A stretch of 64,000 nt of DNA from Gemmobacter sp. 24YEA27 (GCF_030052995.1 NZ_JASJPW010000001.1:2594001-2658000), one strand, 5' to 3'; counted from the first letter of the stretch, positions 45,796-55,894 are shown. Numbers and translations: made by a program. Notes: a model not told the origin generated them from the letters alone.

Positions 45796-46962
45796 TCACC
45801 CTGCGATCGGTTGAGACTTCTCGACAAGGCGCGCGAGGAAGCTTGCGCCGATCGGCGCGGCCTCGTCATTGAAATCATAGGCCGGGTGATGCAGCCCCGC
45901 CCCCGGACCGATGCCGAGGAAGAGATACGCGCCCGGACGTGCCTCCAGCATATAGGAGAAGTCCTCGGACCCCATCTCACGATTTGACTGGTCATTCACC
46001 GCCGCATCGCCCGAAACCTCGCGCGCGACCGAGGCCGCGAATTCGGTCTCTTTCTCGTCATTGATGGTGGCCGGATAGCCCCATTCGTAATTCACCTCTG
46101 CCTCGACGCCAAAAGCGGTCGCGGTGCCCGAGACGATTTCGAGGAAGCGCTTTTTCAAAAGATCGCGCACATCGGGGCGGAAGGCGCGGATCGTGGCGGC
46201 GAAAGTGCCACTTTCAGGGATGATGTTCGAGGCGGAACCGGCATTGATCATCGTGACCGAGATCACCGCCTCGTCCAGCGCATAGACATTTCGCGGAATG
46301 ATGGTCTGCACCGCCTGGACCATGGCCACAATCGCCACCACCGGATCAACGCATTCATGCGGCGTCGCGGCATGGCCGCCACGGCCCGTCACCGTGACCC
46401 AGGCCGTATCGACCGAGGCCATGATCGGCCCCGGTGTGGTCTGAAAATTTCCAAGCGCCAGATTCGGCGCATTATGGATCCCGAAGACGCGGGCGATGTT
46501 GAAGCGATCCATCACGCCCTCTTTCACCATCACCTCGCCGCCGCCGCCATCTTCCTCGGCCGGCTGGAACATCAATGCGACGCTGCCGACGAAGTTGCGG
46601 GTCTCGGCGAGGTATTTCGCCGCGCCCAGCAGCATCGCCACATGGCCGTCATGACCGCAGGCATGCATGCGGCCCGGCACGGTCGAGGCATGGTCCGCCC
46701 CGGTCAGCTCGGTGATCGGCAGCGCATCCATATCAGCCCTGAGCCCGATCACCGGACCCGGGCCCCGCCCGTCGATAATCGCCACGACGCCGGATTTCGC
46801 GATCCCCTCATGGATCTCATCTACGCCAAATTCCCGCAGCCGCTCGACGATGAAGGCCGCAGTCTCGTGACAATTGAATTCCAGCTCGGGCCGGGCATGG
46901 ATATGCTGACGCCAGCCCTTCATTTCCCCGGCATAAGAAGCGATACGGTTCAGTACGGGCAT
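45796..46962 (-). CDS. M20 family amidohydrolase (hippurate hydrolase/aminoacylase-like)
   Basis: 388 residues from MPVLNRIASYAGEMKGWRQH. Metal-dependent hydrolase of N-acyl amino acids. Seen: HIHARPELEFNCHETAAFI, the metal-binding LRADMDALPITE and HACGHDGHVAMLLGAA, FQPAEEDGGGGEVMVKEG with the catalytic Glu pair, and the dimerisation domain (about 185-300, GRGGHAATPHECVDPV). The frame is open to 47139 but the upstream part is the shared promoter region with divergent mazG. The specific substrate is not predicted. Confidence 0.92.
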   Translation of the reverse strand: MPVLNRIASYAGEMKGWRQHIHARPELEFNCHETAAFIVERLREFGVDEIHEGIAKSGVVAIIDGRGPGPVIGLRADMDALPITELTGADHASTVPGRMHACGHDGHVAMLLGAAKYLAETRNFVGSVALMFQPAEEDGGGGEVMVKEGVMDRFNIARVFGIHNAPNLALGNFQTTPGPIMASVDTAWVTVTGRGGHAATPHECVDPVVAIVAMVQAVQTIIPRNVYALDEAVISVTMINAGSASNIIPESGTFAATIRAFRPDVRDLLKKRFLEIVSGTATAFGVEAEVNYEWGYPATINDEKETEFAASVAREVSGDAAVNDQSNREMGSEDFSYMLEARPGAYLFLGIGPGAGLHHPAYDFNDEAAPIGASFLARLVEKSQPIAG

Positions 46963-47044
46963 TGCGGCGGCTTTCCTGGTTGTCTCACGGCCCAAAGGGA
47001 CCGATTCATCACCCGTATAATGTGACCCAAACCGGAGCTTCGCA

Positions 47045-47905
47045 ATGTCCGTATCCCGTCTTGACCGCGCCGAAAGTGACCAATTGGTTAACGATGACGC
47101 GAACCGGGCCGGCGATATCGCGCGGCTGGCTGAAATCATGGTGCGGCTGCGCGATCCGGAAACCGGCTGCCCCTGGGATGTGGAACAGACTTCGGCCTCG
47201 ATTTCGCGCTATTGTCTGGAAGAGGCGCATGAGGTCGTCGATGCCATCGAGCGTGAGGCCTGGCACGAGCTGAAGGGCGAGCTCGGGGATCTTTTGCTCC
47301 AGGTCGTGTTTCATGCGCGGATGCAGGAAGAGGCCGGGCGCTTTGATCTCGCGGATGTGATCCGCACGATTTCCGACAAGATGATCGCCCGCCATCCGCA
47401 TGTTTTCGGTGACGAGAGCCGCGACAAAAGCCCTGACAGGCAGCGCATCGACTGGGAGGAGCTGAAGGCGCGCGAACGCGGGCCCGCGCGCGTCCTTGAC
47501 GGGGTCGCGATGGCGTTGCCCGGGCTGACGCGGGCGGTGAAATTGCAAAACCGCGCGGCGCGGGTCGGGTTTGACTGGCCGGGTGCGGCTGATGTGCTGG
47601 CCAAGATCACCGAGGAAGCCGCCGAGGTGGTCGAGGCGCGTGACCGGCTGGGCGAGGCGGAACTGGCCGAGGAAATGGGCGATCTCCTCTTCGTCATGGC
47701 CAATCTCGCACGGCACCTCAAGGTCGATCCCGAGGCGGCGCTGCGGGCGGCGAATCAGAAATTTACCCGCCGTTTCAACAGGATCGAGGACTGGCTGGCC
47801 GAGGATGGCCGCAGCCCGGCGGCGTCAGACCTTGCCGAGATGGATGCGCTGTGGGACCGGGCCAAGGCCGAAGAGAAGGCTGCGAAGCAGAGCGACAAGG
47901 GGTAA
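47045..47905 (+). CDS. mazG: Nucleoside triphosphate pyrophosphohydrolase MazG
   Basis: House-cleaning enzyme that converts NTPs to NMP and pyrophosphate. The 286-residue product has two MazG domains: the first with CPWDVEQTSASISRYCLEEAHEVVDAIE and GDLLLQVVFHARM, the second with VLAKITEEAAEVVEARD and EEMGDLLFVMANLARHL, each with the ExxE-12-ExxD metal pattern. The N-terminus has a non-conserved extension of about 20 residues. Transcribed away from the M20 gene. Confidence 0.94.
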   Translation: MSVSRLDRAESDQLVNDDANRAGDIARLAEIMVRLRDPETGCPWDVEQTSASISRYCLEEAHEVVDAIEREAWHELKGELGDLLLQVVFHARMQEEAGRFDLADVIRTISDKMIARHPHVFGDESRDKSPDRQRIDWEELKARERGPARVLDGVAMALPGLTRAVKLQNRAARVGFDWPGAADVLAKITEEAAEVVEARDRLGEAELAEEMGDLLFVMANLARHLKVDPEAALRAANQKFTRRFNRIEDWLAEDGRSPAASDLAEMDALWDRAKAEEKAAKQSDKG

Positions 47906-48707
47906 GGTAAGCCGCGCCTCAACTCAGATCCTGATCCGGCATTGCGCAGGTTTTACGTCGATTAGCCCCGAGATATCAGGAGAACAGACCGCGAAACGGA
48001 CGGCACGGGCGCGGGTGTTAATCTCTCTGCAGGCCAGTTTCCGCATACCCGGCAGATGCCCTTCTCTGCACCCTCTCACCTTTGCCGGTGATCCCATGAG
48101 CAGACCTTATCAGATGTCTCCAACCGGGATTTCGGCCTTGTCCGTGCAAGCTGGCAAAGGGGCAACTTGATGTTGAACTGCGCGCTGCATAGGCCTTTTA
48201 ACCAGCGGAGAAAGCCAGGACAGCTCCCGGCATAGTCTGAGAGGTGATATCGACCAGATCGGTAACCACGTCCATGTTGCCCGGTCATTCCGTATCTTCA
48301 CTGCGACGAACATAACCACAGGCGAAAGTGGCATGGCCCATATGCTGCACCTCTGTGGCGGCACAATCCCCGGCAGGTATGATTCTGGACTGTCACAGCT
48401 CGGCTCCTGTTACTGCGTCTTCACCAATCCCATCGCCTCGGGCGATTCATTCAAATTTGCGGATGGCGACCCTATCGGCGAGGTCAAGAAACAGCGATCT
48501 TCATGATCGCACCCCGGTCAGATTCTTGCGCCCCCTCAATGCGAGATCCGGGTCAAACCCCTCATGCCCGGCAATGAGGGGACAACGCATGTGCCCCTGA
48601 TCTGCCGCCGTGATCTGCCCGCCTGCCCCGTTTTCGCGCCCTCTCGCAACGCAGGCCAGGATTGGCTAAGCTTGCGTCAGACCCCGGGTACAGCGCAGGT
48701 ACAGCTC
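47906..48707. other. Intergenic region between mazG and nucleoside hydrolase gene
   Basis: About 800 bases with no convincing ORF on either strand; composition is less GC-rich than the neighbours in the middle. I see no terminal repeats, transposase similarity or RNA gene. It could be remnant DNA from a lost gene. Confidence 0.5.
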
Positions 48708-49651
48708 ATGGCAGAACAGCAAAAATCATCATCGACACCGATCCGGGCCAGGATGATGCAGTCGCGATCCTGCTTGCGCTGGCCAGCCCCGAAGCGCTGC
48801 AGGTGCTCGGCGTGACGGTGGTCGCCGGGAATGTGCCGCTGTCACTGACCGTGCGCAACGCGCTGAACATTGTCGGCCTCACCGGGCGGCGCGATGTTCC
48901 GGTCTTTGCCGGCTGCGACCGGCCCCTGAGCCGCGAGGGCGTCACCGCAGAAGAGGTCCATGGCGCGACCGGTCTGGACGGGATCGACCTGGGCGAGCCG
49001 GACCTGACGGTCAATTCGCAACATGGCGTTGATTTCATTATTGAAACGCTGCGTCGTGAAGAGTCAGGGACGGTAACACTCTGCACCCTCGGCCCGCTGA
49101 CGAATATCGCCACCGCCTTCAGCCGCGCCCCGGATATCATCGCGCGGGTTCGCCGGATCGTTCTGATGGGCGGCGCCCTGTTCGAAGGCGGAAATATCAC
49201 CCCGGCGGCCGAGTTCAATATCTATGTCGACCCCGAGGCCGCCGATATCGTCTTCCGCTCCGGCGTCGATCTGGTCGTGTTGCCGCTTGATGTCACCCAT
49301 AAGGCGCTGACCTCGCGCGCCTGGGTGAATGGGCTGCGCGCGCTCGGCACCCGCGCCGGGGACGCGGTCGCCGCCTGGACTGATTTCTTTGAACGCTACG
49401 ACACCGCGAAATATGGCACCGAGGGCGCCCCGCTGCATGACCCTTGCGTGATCGCCTTCATGCTGCGCCCGGAGCTTTTCGCTGGTCGCTTCATCAATGT
49501 CGCGATCGAGACGAAATCCGAACTCACACTTGGCATGACGGTCGCCGACTGGTGGGGCGTCACAAAACGGGCGCCCAACGCGCTTTTCATCGGATCGGTT
49601 GACCGGGACGGCTTCTACGCCCTTCTGACCGAACGCATTGCGCGGCTGTAA
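48708..49651 (+). pseudogene. Inosine-uridine preferring nucleoside hydrolase, start separated by a frameshift
   Basis: Hydrolyses ribonucleosides to base and ribose. The main frame contains the Ca2+-binding IIIDTDPGQDDAVAIL, then TVVAGNVPLSLTVRNALNI, LCTLGPLTNIATAF and a late His/Asp region (GAPLHDPCVIAF) as in the IUNH family. The natural start MAEQQK (ATG at 48708) is out of phase by one base; six A's instead of five at 48721-48725 would join it to IIIDTDPG and give about 314 residues. The main frame is open upstream to a TTG at 48662 without ribosome-binding site. Most likely an undercalled homopolymer. Confidence 0.85.
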
Positions 49652-49667
49652 GGCATTTCAGGGGCGG

Positions 49668-50714
49668 TCAGGTTTCGGGCAGCATCACCGAAAACACCGA
49701 GCCCCTGCCCTTTTCGCTCTCGATCCTGAGCCAGCCGCGATGGCGGTTGATGATATGTTTGACAATGGCGAGGCCCAGCCCGGTGCCACCTTCGGCCCGC
49801 GAGCGATGGGCATCGACCCGGTAAAACCGCTCGGTCAGGCGCGGCAGGTGGATCGGGTCGATCCCGTCGCCCTGATCCGCCACATCCACCCGGATCACCG
49901 GCCCGCGCGACGTGGTTTCGCGCGAGATCGTCACCGTCACCGGCTTGTCGCGCGCCCCGTATTTCACCGCGTTTTCCATGAGGTTCAGGAAGACCTGGGT
50001 CAGTTGGTCGGCATCTCCCGGCACCATGACCCGCCCCTCGATCCCCTGAAACCGGATCATGCTGCCATGCGCCTCGGCCACCTGGCGCACCGAGGCTGCG
50101 GCCGAACGCAAAATTCCTGGCAGATCAATGGTTTCGCGCGGCCGGACCCGTTCTTCAGCCTCGACCCGGCTCAGATGCAGAAGATCGCGGACCAGCCGGT
50201 TCATCCGTCCGGCCTCGCGCGACATGATGCCGAGAAAGCGGTCGCGCGCCAGCGGATCATCCTTGGCCGCCGATTGCAGCGTTTCGATAAAGCCCATCAT
50301 CGCCGTCAGCGGCGTGCGCAGCTCATGACTGACATTGGCGACAAATTCACGGCGGATCGCCTCGTTCTGCGCTTCCGAGGTCACATCCTGCATCACGCAG
50401 ATCACCTGCGGCGGATCGGCGGCGGGCAAGCCCGAGACTTTGACGCGATATTGCGCATCATCGGGCAGGCGCAACAGGATGCGCCGTTGCGCCCCATCGC
50501 GCCTTGTGCCCGAAACCGCATCCAGCAGCTCCGGCCCGCGCAGGGAAAGCGCCAGATTGCGGCCTCGCGCCTTTTCGCCCAAAATCGCCAGCGCTGGCAC
50601 ATTAGCCGCCCGCACCGTGTCGCGCTCGTCCAGCGTGAAGGCCGGCAATGGCAGCCCATCCAGCAATTGCTCGACCAGCCCTGGCTGTGCCTCGCCGTCC
50701 TCGTCCGACATCAC
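49668..50714 (-). CDS. phoR: PhoR-like sensor histidine kinase
   Basis: 348 residues, no membrane segment seen, so apparently cytoplasmic unlike enteric PhoR. An N-terminal PAS domain (about 8-110: [22 protein letters not shown]) is followed by a HisKA domain with the phosphorylated His in [16 protein letters not shown], and an ATPase domain with the N box [19 protein letters not shown] and [12 protein letters not shown]. It overlaps the gamma-carbonic anhydrase gene by four bases and ends the yicC-gmk operon. Phosphate sensing is inferred from similarity; the partner regulator is not in the window. Confidence 0.85.
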   Translation of the reverse strand: MMSDEDGEAQPGLVEQLLDGLPLPAFTLDERDTVRAANVPALAILGEKARGRNLALSLRGPELLDAVSGTRRDGAQRRILLRLPDDAQYRVKVSGLPAADPPQVICVMQDVTSEAQNEAIRREFVANVSHELRTPLTAMMGFIETLQSAAKDDPLARDRFLGIMSREAGRMNRLVRDLLHLSRVEAEERVRPRETIDLPGILRSAAASVRQVAEAHGSMIRFQGIEGRVMVPGDADQLTQVFLNLMENAVKYGARDKPVTVTISRETTSRGPVIRVDVADQGDGIDPIHLPRLTERFYRVDAHRSRAEGGTGLGLAIVKHIINRHRGWLRIESEKGRGSVFSVMLPET

Positions 50715-51238
50715 GCGCGCTCCACCGGTTTCAGCCCGGCACGGAAGCGGCGCGCATTGGCCTGATAGCCCTCGGCCGAGCGGATCAGCCGGGCTTGCGC
50801 TGCCTCATCCAGCACACGCACCACCTTGCCGGGGCTGCCCATGACAAGGCTGTAATCGGGGATGACCTTGCCTTCCGTGATCAGGGCGCAGGCGCCGATC
50901 AGACAGCCTTTGCCGATCTTTGCCCCGTTCAGCACCGTGGCCCCCATCCCGATCAGCGAGCCCTCACCGATCTCGCAGCCATGCAGCATCGCTTTATGGC
51001 CGATGGTGCAGTTGGCGCCGATCACCAGCGGGTAGCCCGGATCGGTATGGAGCACCGCATTCTCCTGGATATTCGTCCCCGCGCCGACATCGATCAGTTC
51101 GTTATCGCCGCGCAAAACTGCGCCGAACCAGATATTCGAGCCCGGCCCCAGCCGCAGTTTTCCGATCAGATCGGCCGATGGCGCGACCCAGGCTTCCGCG
51201 TCAATTTCAGGCGCGATTCCATCCAGTTCCCAGATCAT
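50711..51238 (-). CDS. Gamma-carbonic anhydrase family hexapeptide protein
   Basis: 175 residues of left-handed beta-helix sequence with repeated hexapeptides ([37 protein letters not shown]). The zinc-ligand His positions are present ([17 protein letters not shown]), so metal binding is likely; carbonic anhydrase activity is often weak or absent in this YrdA-like group. Overlaps gmk upstream and phoR downstream by four bases each (ATGA), indicating one coupled transcript. Confidence 0.9.
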   Translation of the reverse strand: MIWELDGIAPEIDAEAWVAPSADLIGKLRLGPGSNIWFGAVLRGDNELIDVGAGTNIQENAVLHTDPGYPLVIGANCTIGHKAMLHGCEIGEGSLIGMGATVLNGAKIGKGCLIGACALITEGKVIPDYSLVMGSPGKVVRVLDEAAQARLIRSAEGYQANARRFRAGLKPVERA

Positions 51239-51870
51239 CTTGCGGCAAACTCCTCATTGAGGCCGCGCACAAAGCCGGCCAGATCGGGCTGTCTTTCCCG
51301 TTTCAGCCGCTCCGCGGTGATGATCGCGCGCAGCCGTTCGAAGCAATCGTCCTGGTAGTCATTGACCAGGACGTAATCATATTCGGCCCAATGGCTGATC
51401 TCATCGCGGCTTTTCGCCATACGGTCCGCGATCACCTCTTCGCTGTCCTGACCCCGCCCGCGCAGCCGGCTGTCAAGCTCGGCAATCGAGGGCGGCAGGA
51501 TGAAAACGGACACCGCGTCGCGCCCGAGGGCGGAATTGCGGATCTGCTGGCCGCCCTGCCAGTCGACATCGAACAGGGTATCGCGGCCCTCGGCCATCGC
51601 GGCCTCGACCGGCGCGCGCGGGCTGCCATAGAAATTGCCGAAGACCTCGGCATGTTCCAGCATCCCCCCCTGGTCCACGATGGCGCGAAAGCCGTCATGG
51701 TCGTGGAACCAGTAATGGACACCATGTTCCTCGCCGGGCCGGGCCTTGCGCGTGGTGGCCGAGACCGAGAATTTCAGCGTCGTATCCCAGTCCATCAGCC
51801 GCCGCGCCATGGTGGATTTTCCTGCGCCCGAAGGCGAGGAAAGGATCAGAAGAAGCCCGCGCCGCGCCAA
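51235..51870 (-). CDS. gmk: Guanylate kinase
   Basis: Phosphorylates GMP to GDP. 211 residues with P-loop [15 protein letters not shown] (Walker A about 11-19), the GMP-binding [17 protein letters not shown] and [13 protein letters not shown] segment ([15 protein letters not shown]), then [12 protein letters not shown], as in the family. It starts 14 bases after yicC, the standard yicC-gmk pair. Confidence 0.97.
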   Translation of the reverse strand: MARRGLLLILSSPSGAGKSTMARRLMDWDTTLKFSVSATTRKARPGEEHGVHYWFHDHDGFRAIVDQGGMLEHAEVFGNFYGSPRAPVEAAMAEGRDTLFDVDWQGGQQIRNSALGRDAVSVFILPPSIAELDSRLRGRGQDSEEVIADRMAKSRDEISHWAEYDYVLVNDYQDDCFERLRAIITAERLKRERQPDLAGFVRGLNEEFAAR

Positions 51871-51884
51871 ATTACCACTCCCCG

Positions 51885-52778
51885 TTATTCGACATTCTGC
51901 ACCTGTTCGCGCATCTGGTCGATCACCGTCTTCAGGTCAAGCCCGATCCGGGTCAGGTCGATATCCTGGGACTTTGACAGGAGCGTATTCGCCTCACGCA
52001 GGAATTCCTGCATCAGGAAGTCGAATTTGCGCCCGACCGGGGCCTGATCGGCCAGCAAGGCCCGTGCTGCCGCGACATGGGCGGTAAGGCGGTCGATCTC
52101 TTCGGTGATATCTGCCTTCACCGCCATCAGCGCGAGTTCCTGCGCAAGGCGGGTTTCATCAAAGCCGTCGACATTCCTGCCGACCCTCGCCAGCGCCTCG
52201 CCAAGCGCCTCGCGGGCTTTCGGGCGGCGTGCCTCTGCGGCGGATTTTGCCGCCGTGACAAGGTCGGATATCATGCCCAGCTGCGCTGCGATCACGCCGT
52301 TCAGGGCCTGGCCCTCCGAGGCGCGCGAGGCATTGAAAGCCTCGATCAGCACCGGCAGATCGGCGAGAATCGCTGCCGCAAGCGGCGCGGTATCCTCTTC
52401 GGTGCCGGAGGTGTCGATCACGCCACGCATCGCCATCAGATCACCGGCCGTCAGCGGTGTCAGCAGCAGATCGGCCGCAGTTGCCCGCGTCGTCACCTCC
52501 CCCGCGAGCCGCAACAGCACATCCAGCACCTCCGTGTTCAGGCGCGGGCCGGCCTGGGTGCCTTCGTCCCGGCTCAGCCGCAGGGACAGGCTGACATTGC
52601 CGCGCCCGAGCGCCTTTTGCAGCGCGGCGCGCAGCCCCGCCTCGAGCCCGTCAATCCAGTCCGGAACCCGGAGCCGCAGATCAAGCCCTTTGCCATTGAC
52701 CGAGCGCAGATCCCAGGTCCATGAAAATCCCGCAGCCTGCCCACGTCCGGCCGCAAATCCCGTCATTGAAATTGTCAA
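51885..52778 (-). CDS. yicC: YicC/YloC family endoribonuclease
   Basis: 297 residues beginning [15 protein letters not shown], with [21 protein letters not shown] near residue 20 and a C-terminal domain ending [24 protein letters not shown], all typical of YicC. Family members are recently recognised RNA-cleaving proteins that oligomerise around RNA. First gene of the yicC-gmk-gamma-CA-phoR operon. The region between it and the divergent PAS gene holds both promoters. Confidence 0.94.
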   Translation of the reverse strand: MTISMTGFAAGRGQAAGFSWTWDLRSVNGKGLDLRLRVPDWIDGLEAGLRAALQKALGRGNVSLSLRLSRDEGTQAGPRLNTEVLDVLLRLAGEVTTRATAADLLLTPLTAGDLMAMRGVIDTSGTEEDTAPLAAAILADLPVLIEAFNASRASEGQALNGVIAAQLGMISDLVTAAKSAAEARRPKAREALGEALARVGRNVDGFDETRLAQELALMAVKADITEEIDRLTAHVAAARALLADQAPVGRKFDFLMQEFLREANTLLSKSQDIDLTRIGLDLKTVIDQMREQVQNVE

Positions 52779-52960
52779 AATAAACTCCCGTCAGCCCGGT
52801 TGGCCCGGACCGTTCTGGTTCCCATTACAGCTCTTTACCATTTTAAGAGATTTCCATGCAAACCCGGTAGATTTTGTTCTAAAATATACCCGACGATACA
52901 ACGTCTTTGCGACGACCGGCTCCACCAGCCTCTGCTGTCGGGGTACAGGGTCGCGGGGGC

Positions 52961-52996
52961 GTTTCAGGTTACGTTACAGGTTGCTTTACAGGCACA
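52961..52996 (+). repeat. Three 12-bp tandem repeats upstream of the PAS gene
   Basis: Three successive units, GTTTCAGGTTAC, GTTACAGGTTGC and TTTACAGGCACA, share the core TTNCAGG with exact 12-bp spacing, about 43-78 bases before the PAS gene start. Regular spacing suggests iterons or a multi-site operator. The frame also runs through the repeats as a four-residue periodic peptide, but that is upstream of the likely start. Confidence 0.5.
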
Positions 52997-53038
52997 CATG
53001 CGACCGGGTCCGCCCGGCCTTTGGTGCAGGAGGCGGGT

Positions 53039-53818
53039 TTGACACAGGATTTCTTCACCCTCGGACCGGCACGGCGCGACCCGGCTGAAGAGGCACGCTT
53101 TATCAGCCTGCAAAGGGTGCGCGGCTATTGGGAAGGGCTGATCGGGCCGGGCGGCGCGCTTCCGGGGCCGGCGGCGCTGGATCCTCGCGGGCTTTTGCCG
53201 GCACTGGAGGATGTGTTCCTGGCCGAGCGGATCGGCGAGGGGCTTTTGCGACTGAGAATCGCCGGGCGCCGGGTCTCGGCTCCGGCAGGGGTCGATATGC
53301 AGGGGCTGCCGCTTTCGGCGATGTTCCTGCCCGAGGCACGGCCAGCGCTGGCCCATACGGTGGAACGGGTCTGCAATCACAACTCGCTCGTGACGATGGA
53401 ATTGCAGGCGGAAGGCGGCTTTGGTCGCCCGGCGCTGACGGCGCGGCTTTTGCTCCTGCCGCTGGCAGCACCGTTGCGGGGCCAGCCGACGGTGCTCGGA
53501 TGCCTCTCGACCCTGGGCGAGATCGACCGTGCGCCGCGTCGCTTCATGGTGACAGCTGTGGTAGAAGAGCGGCTGGGCCAGCGGATCAAATCAGCCTCTG
53601 CCGCGCCGACGCATTCAGTCACCCTGCCGGATTTTGGCCAGAGCGCTTTGGCGCAGGCCCGGAACAGCCAGCCCGAAGAGCGGGTCCCGGATTATATCTT
53701 CGCGGAGAAACCTGCCGATTTTACTGCGGCCCCCCTCGGGGAAAGTGCGGGCGGCGAGGCTCAGGCGACAGAACCTTCGGCACGGCCAAAGCTGCGCCTG
53801 GTGCATTCGTCAGACTGA
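53039..53818 (+). CDS. PAS-domain protein (PAS_5 type)
   Basis: 259 residues from TTG at 53039, chosen because AGGAGG lies five bases ahead. N-terminal half (about 15-165) resembles the PAS_5 family of alphaproteobacteria: LQRVRGYWEGLIGPGGALPG, LLPALEDVFLAERIGEGLLR, RIAGRRVSAPAGVDMQGLPLS. The C-terminal part is low-complexity and probably disordered. No output domain is seen, so it may be a regulator acting through a partner. The frame extends upstream to 52907 through repeated sequence. The stop lies inside a 21-bp tandem duplication. Confidence 0.72.
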   Translation: MTQDFFTLGPARRDPAEEARFISLQRVRGYWEGLIGPGGALPGPAALDPRGLLPALEDVFLAERIGEGLLRLRIAGRRVSAPAGVDMQGLPLSAMFLPEARPALAHTVERVCNHNSLVTMELQAEGGFGRPALTARLLLLPLAAPLRGQPTVLGCLSTLGEIDRAPRRFMVTAVVEERLGQRIKSASAAPTHSVTLPDFGQSALAQARNSQPEERVPDYIFAEKPADFTAAPLGESAGGEAQATEPSARPKLRLVHSSD

Positions 53819-53850
53819 AACACGCGGGCGTCAGACTGAAACACGCGGGC
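53809..53850. repeat. 21-bp perfect tandem duplication across the PAS gene stop
   Basis: Two identical head-to-tail units, GTCAGACTGAAACACGCGGG plus C, at 53809-53829 and 53830-53850. The first contains the TGA stop of the PAS gene, so the second copy is untranslated. Looks like a recent slippage event. Confidence 0.85.
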
Positions 53851-53885
53851 AAAGACGGATCAGCGCCGGGCGCCCTGCCCGGCCG

Positions 53886-54407
53886 TCAGCCCGCCGCAGG
53901 GGTTTCGCGCTGATCCAGTTGCAGGCTCATGAAGTGCAGATCGAGCCAGCGGCCGAATTTCTGCCCGACCTGGGCCATTACCGCGCCTTCGCTGAAGCCG
54001 AGCTTGCGGTGCAGCGCCAGCGAGGCGGTGTTTTCCGCCTCGATCCCGGCGATCATCACATGCAGGCCTTGCGCGCGGGCGCGGGTGATCAGCGCCTCCA
54101 TCAGCGCATGAGCAAGGCCAAGCCCGCGATACGCGACGCCCACATAGACCGAGTGTTCAACCGTCAGCCGGTAGCCATCAAAGGCCCGCCAGGCGCCGTA
54201 TGAGGCATAGCCGGTGACCCCGCCATCTTCGGCCTGCGCCACCAGCACCGGGTAGCCCGCTGCGCGCCGGGCCGCCATCCAGTCGATGCGATTGGCGGCA
54301 TCCACCGTCGCTTCGTTCCAGATCGCTGTCGTATGGAGCACGGCGTGATTATAGATCTCCGCGATGCCCGCGGCGTCATGATCAAGGGCATCGCGGATCT
54401 GCATCAT
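53886..54407 (-). CDS. GNAT N-acetyltransferase (phosphinothricin acetyltransferase-like)
   Basis: 173 residues of the GNAT fold beginning MMQIRDALDHDAAGIAEIYN. Seen: HTTAIWNEATVDAANRIDWM, VTGYASYGAWRAFDGYRLTVEHSVYV, and the acetyl-CoA loop YRGLGLAHALMEALI (R/Q-x-x-G-x-G/A pattern), then LHVMIAGIEAENTASLALHRKLGF. This is the Pat/Bar-type subgroup that often N-acetylates methionine sulfone or similar amino acids. Overlaps the next upstream gene by four bases. Confidence 0.88.
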   Translation of the reverse strand: MMQIRDALDHDAAGIAEIYNHAVLHTTAIWNEATVDAANRIDWMAARRAAGYPVLVAQAEDGGVTGYASYGAWRAFDGYRLTVEHSVYVGVAYRGLGLAHALMEALITRARAQGLHVMIAGIEAENTASLALHRKLGFSEGAVMAQVGQKFGRWLDLHFMSLQLDQRETPAAG

Positions 54408-55023
54408 TTCACCATTTTGCGGATATAGGTCCAGGTCGGCACGATGGCGTTGCGCGCCACCGAAAACGCCTCGGCATCGCCCAGATATTCAAACCCGGCA
54501 TTGGTCAGCACGCGGGCCGATCCGGGATTGTCCTGGAACACTTCGGCGAAATAGGTGCTGTCTTCCAGAGGGTTGGCCGCAACCAGCGCCCGCACCGCCT
54601 CGGAGGCGATGCCAGTATTCCAGAACACCGGCGCGACCCAATAGGCGACCTCGGACTGGCCGGAGCGGCCTGCCTTCACCTCCATCGGTTTGAGGCTGAT
54701 CACCCGAGAAGTTCGGACAGCCCATGTGCGGCCCCGTCCATCACCCAGACCGAACCCGGCCGATCATGGTTCATCGACCGGTTGACATAGGCCTCGGCGG
54801 CACCGGGCGGGAATGGGTGCGGGATGTTCTGCGTCGCATCGGCCACGCGCTTATCGCCGGCGTAATGCGCGATCAGACCGGCATCAGATGCCCGGACCGG
54901 GCGCAGGATAAAGCGCCCCGCTGCGATCTGCCGGTCACTGACGCCCTCCACTGAAGCCGCTGCCGCAGCGATTCCCTTACCGGCGCCGTAAGGCCCCGGG
55001 CTGCGGATCGTCTCGAATTCCAT
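54404..55023 (-). pseudogene. GNAT N-acetyltransferase (RimJ/RimL-like), split by a frameshift
   Basis: The first frame from 55023 gives about 107 residues with the RimJ-like start SDRQIAAGRFILRPVRASDAGLIAHYAGD and ends LSELLG then stop. The second frame continues directly with VISLKPMEV, the acetyl-CoA region SEVAYWVAPVFWNTGIASEAV and SARVLTNAGFEYLG to 54404. One more C in the C3 at 54703-54705 would fuse them in phase into about 206 residues. Rhodobacterial genomes commonly carry GNAT genes directly after rpmA, so an intact gene is expected and a sequencing undercall is likely. Confidence 0.82.
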
Positions 55024-55103
55024 GGCTTCCCTCCTGCTTGAAGCTCATGTGGGTATCGGATCCTTGTTCTCCCATAGCCGCCCGGGCTTTTCCACGGCGG
55101 AAA

Positions 55104-55137
55104 TAAGAAAAGGGACCGGCTTTTACAGCCGATCCCT
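55104..55137 (-). terminator. Terminator of the rplU-rpmA operon
   Basis: AGGGACCGGCT (55111-55121) and AGCCGATCCCT (55127-55137) form an 11-bp stem with one mismatch and a 5-base loop. Read on the minus strand, CTTTTCTTATTT follows it. It lies 30 bases after the rpmA stop. Confidence 0.82.
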
Positions 55138-55166
55138 CCGATACATCTGATATGTAAAGGTTCGGC

Positions 55167-55436
55167 TTACTCGGCCGCCTCCGCAACGGGAAGCACCGAA
55201 ATAAAAGTGCGGCCCTTGAGGCCCTTGCGGAATTTGACCGCGCCTTCGGCAACCGCATAGATCGTGTGGTCACGGCCCATGCCAACGCCTTCACCCGGGA
55301 AGAAGGTGGTGCCGCGCTGACGCACGATGATGTTGCCCGGAATGACGGCCTGGCCGCCATAGAGTTTCACACCAAGGCGACGACCAGCCGAGTCGCGACC
55401 GTTGCGGGACGAACCGCCTGCTTTTTTCTGTGCCAT
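55167..55436 (-). CDS. rpmA: 50S ribosomal protein L27
   Basis: 89 residues beginning [20 protein letters not shown], with [24 protein letters not shown] and [16 protein letters not shown], as in all bacterial L27. The N-terminal tail reaches the peptidyl-transferase centre. No N-terminal leader to be cleaved is present. Starts five bases after the rplU stop. Confidence 0.98.
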   Translation of the reverse strand: MAQKKAGGSSRNGRDSAGRRLGVKLYGGQAVIPGNIIVRQRGTTFFPGEGVGMGRDHTIYAVAEGAVKFRKGLKGRTFISVLPVAEAAE

Positions 55437-55441
55437 GGGGA

Positions 55442-55894
55442 TTACTCCTCTGCAGCAGCGGCCTTGCGGGCGCGCTTCGGTTTCTCGGCAGCTTCCGGAG
55501 CAGCCTTGGCAGCACCCGGGGCTTCATGAGCGGTGCGGCGCGCATCAGCGGTACCGGTCGCAGCTTTGACGCCCGACTTGTCAGCGCCAGCGGCGAGAAC
55601 TTCGGTCACGCGAACCAGCGTCAGGTGCTGACGGTGGCCTTTGGTGCGCTGCGACGAATGCTTCCGGCGGCGCTTGACGAAGTGGATGGTCTTCGGGCCT
55701 TTGATCTGGTCGATCACTTCGGCCTGCACAGCGGCACCTGCCACGAAGGGCACGCCGACGGTGCTGTCCACCATCAGGATTTCGTTGAACTGGATTTTTT
55801 CACCAGCGACGGCATCAAGCTTTTCCACGCGCAGAACGTCACCCGCCTGCACTTTGTATTGCTTGCCGCCTGTTTTCAGGACCGCAAAGGTCAT
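55442..55894 (-). CDS. rplU: 50S ribosomal protein L21 with Ala/Lys-rich extension
   Basis: The first 100 residues are a normal L21 ([21 protein letters not shown] ... [21 protein letters not shown]). Beyond that is a tail of about 50 residues rich in Ala, Lys and Glu ([20 protein letters not shown]), making 150 in total against about 103 in E. coli. Such tails occur in other rhodobacterial L21 proteins. First gene of rplU-rpmA, with a clear promoter upstream. Confidence 0.97.
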   Translation of the reverse strand: MTFAVLKTGGKQYKVQAGDVLRVEKLDAVAGEKIQFNEILMVDSTVGVPFVAGAAVQAEVIDQIKGPKTIHFVKRRRKHSSQRTKGHRQHLTLVRVTEVLAAGADKSGVKAATGTADARRTAHEAPGAAKAAPEAAEKPKRARKAAAAEE

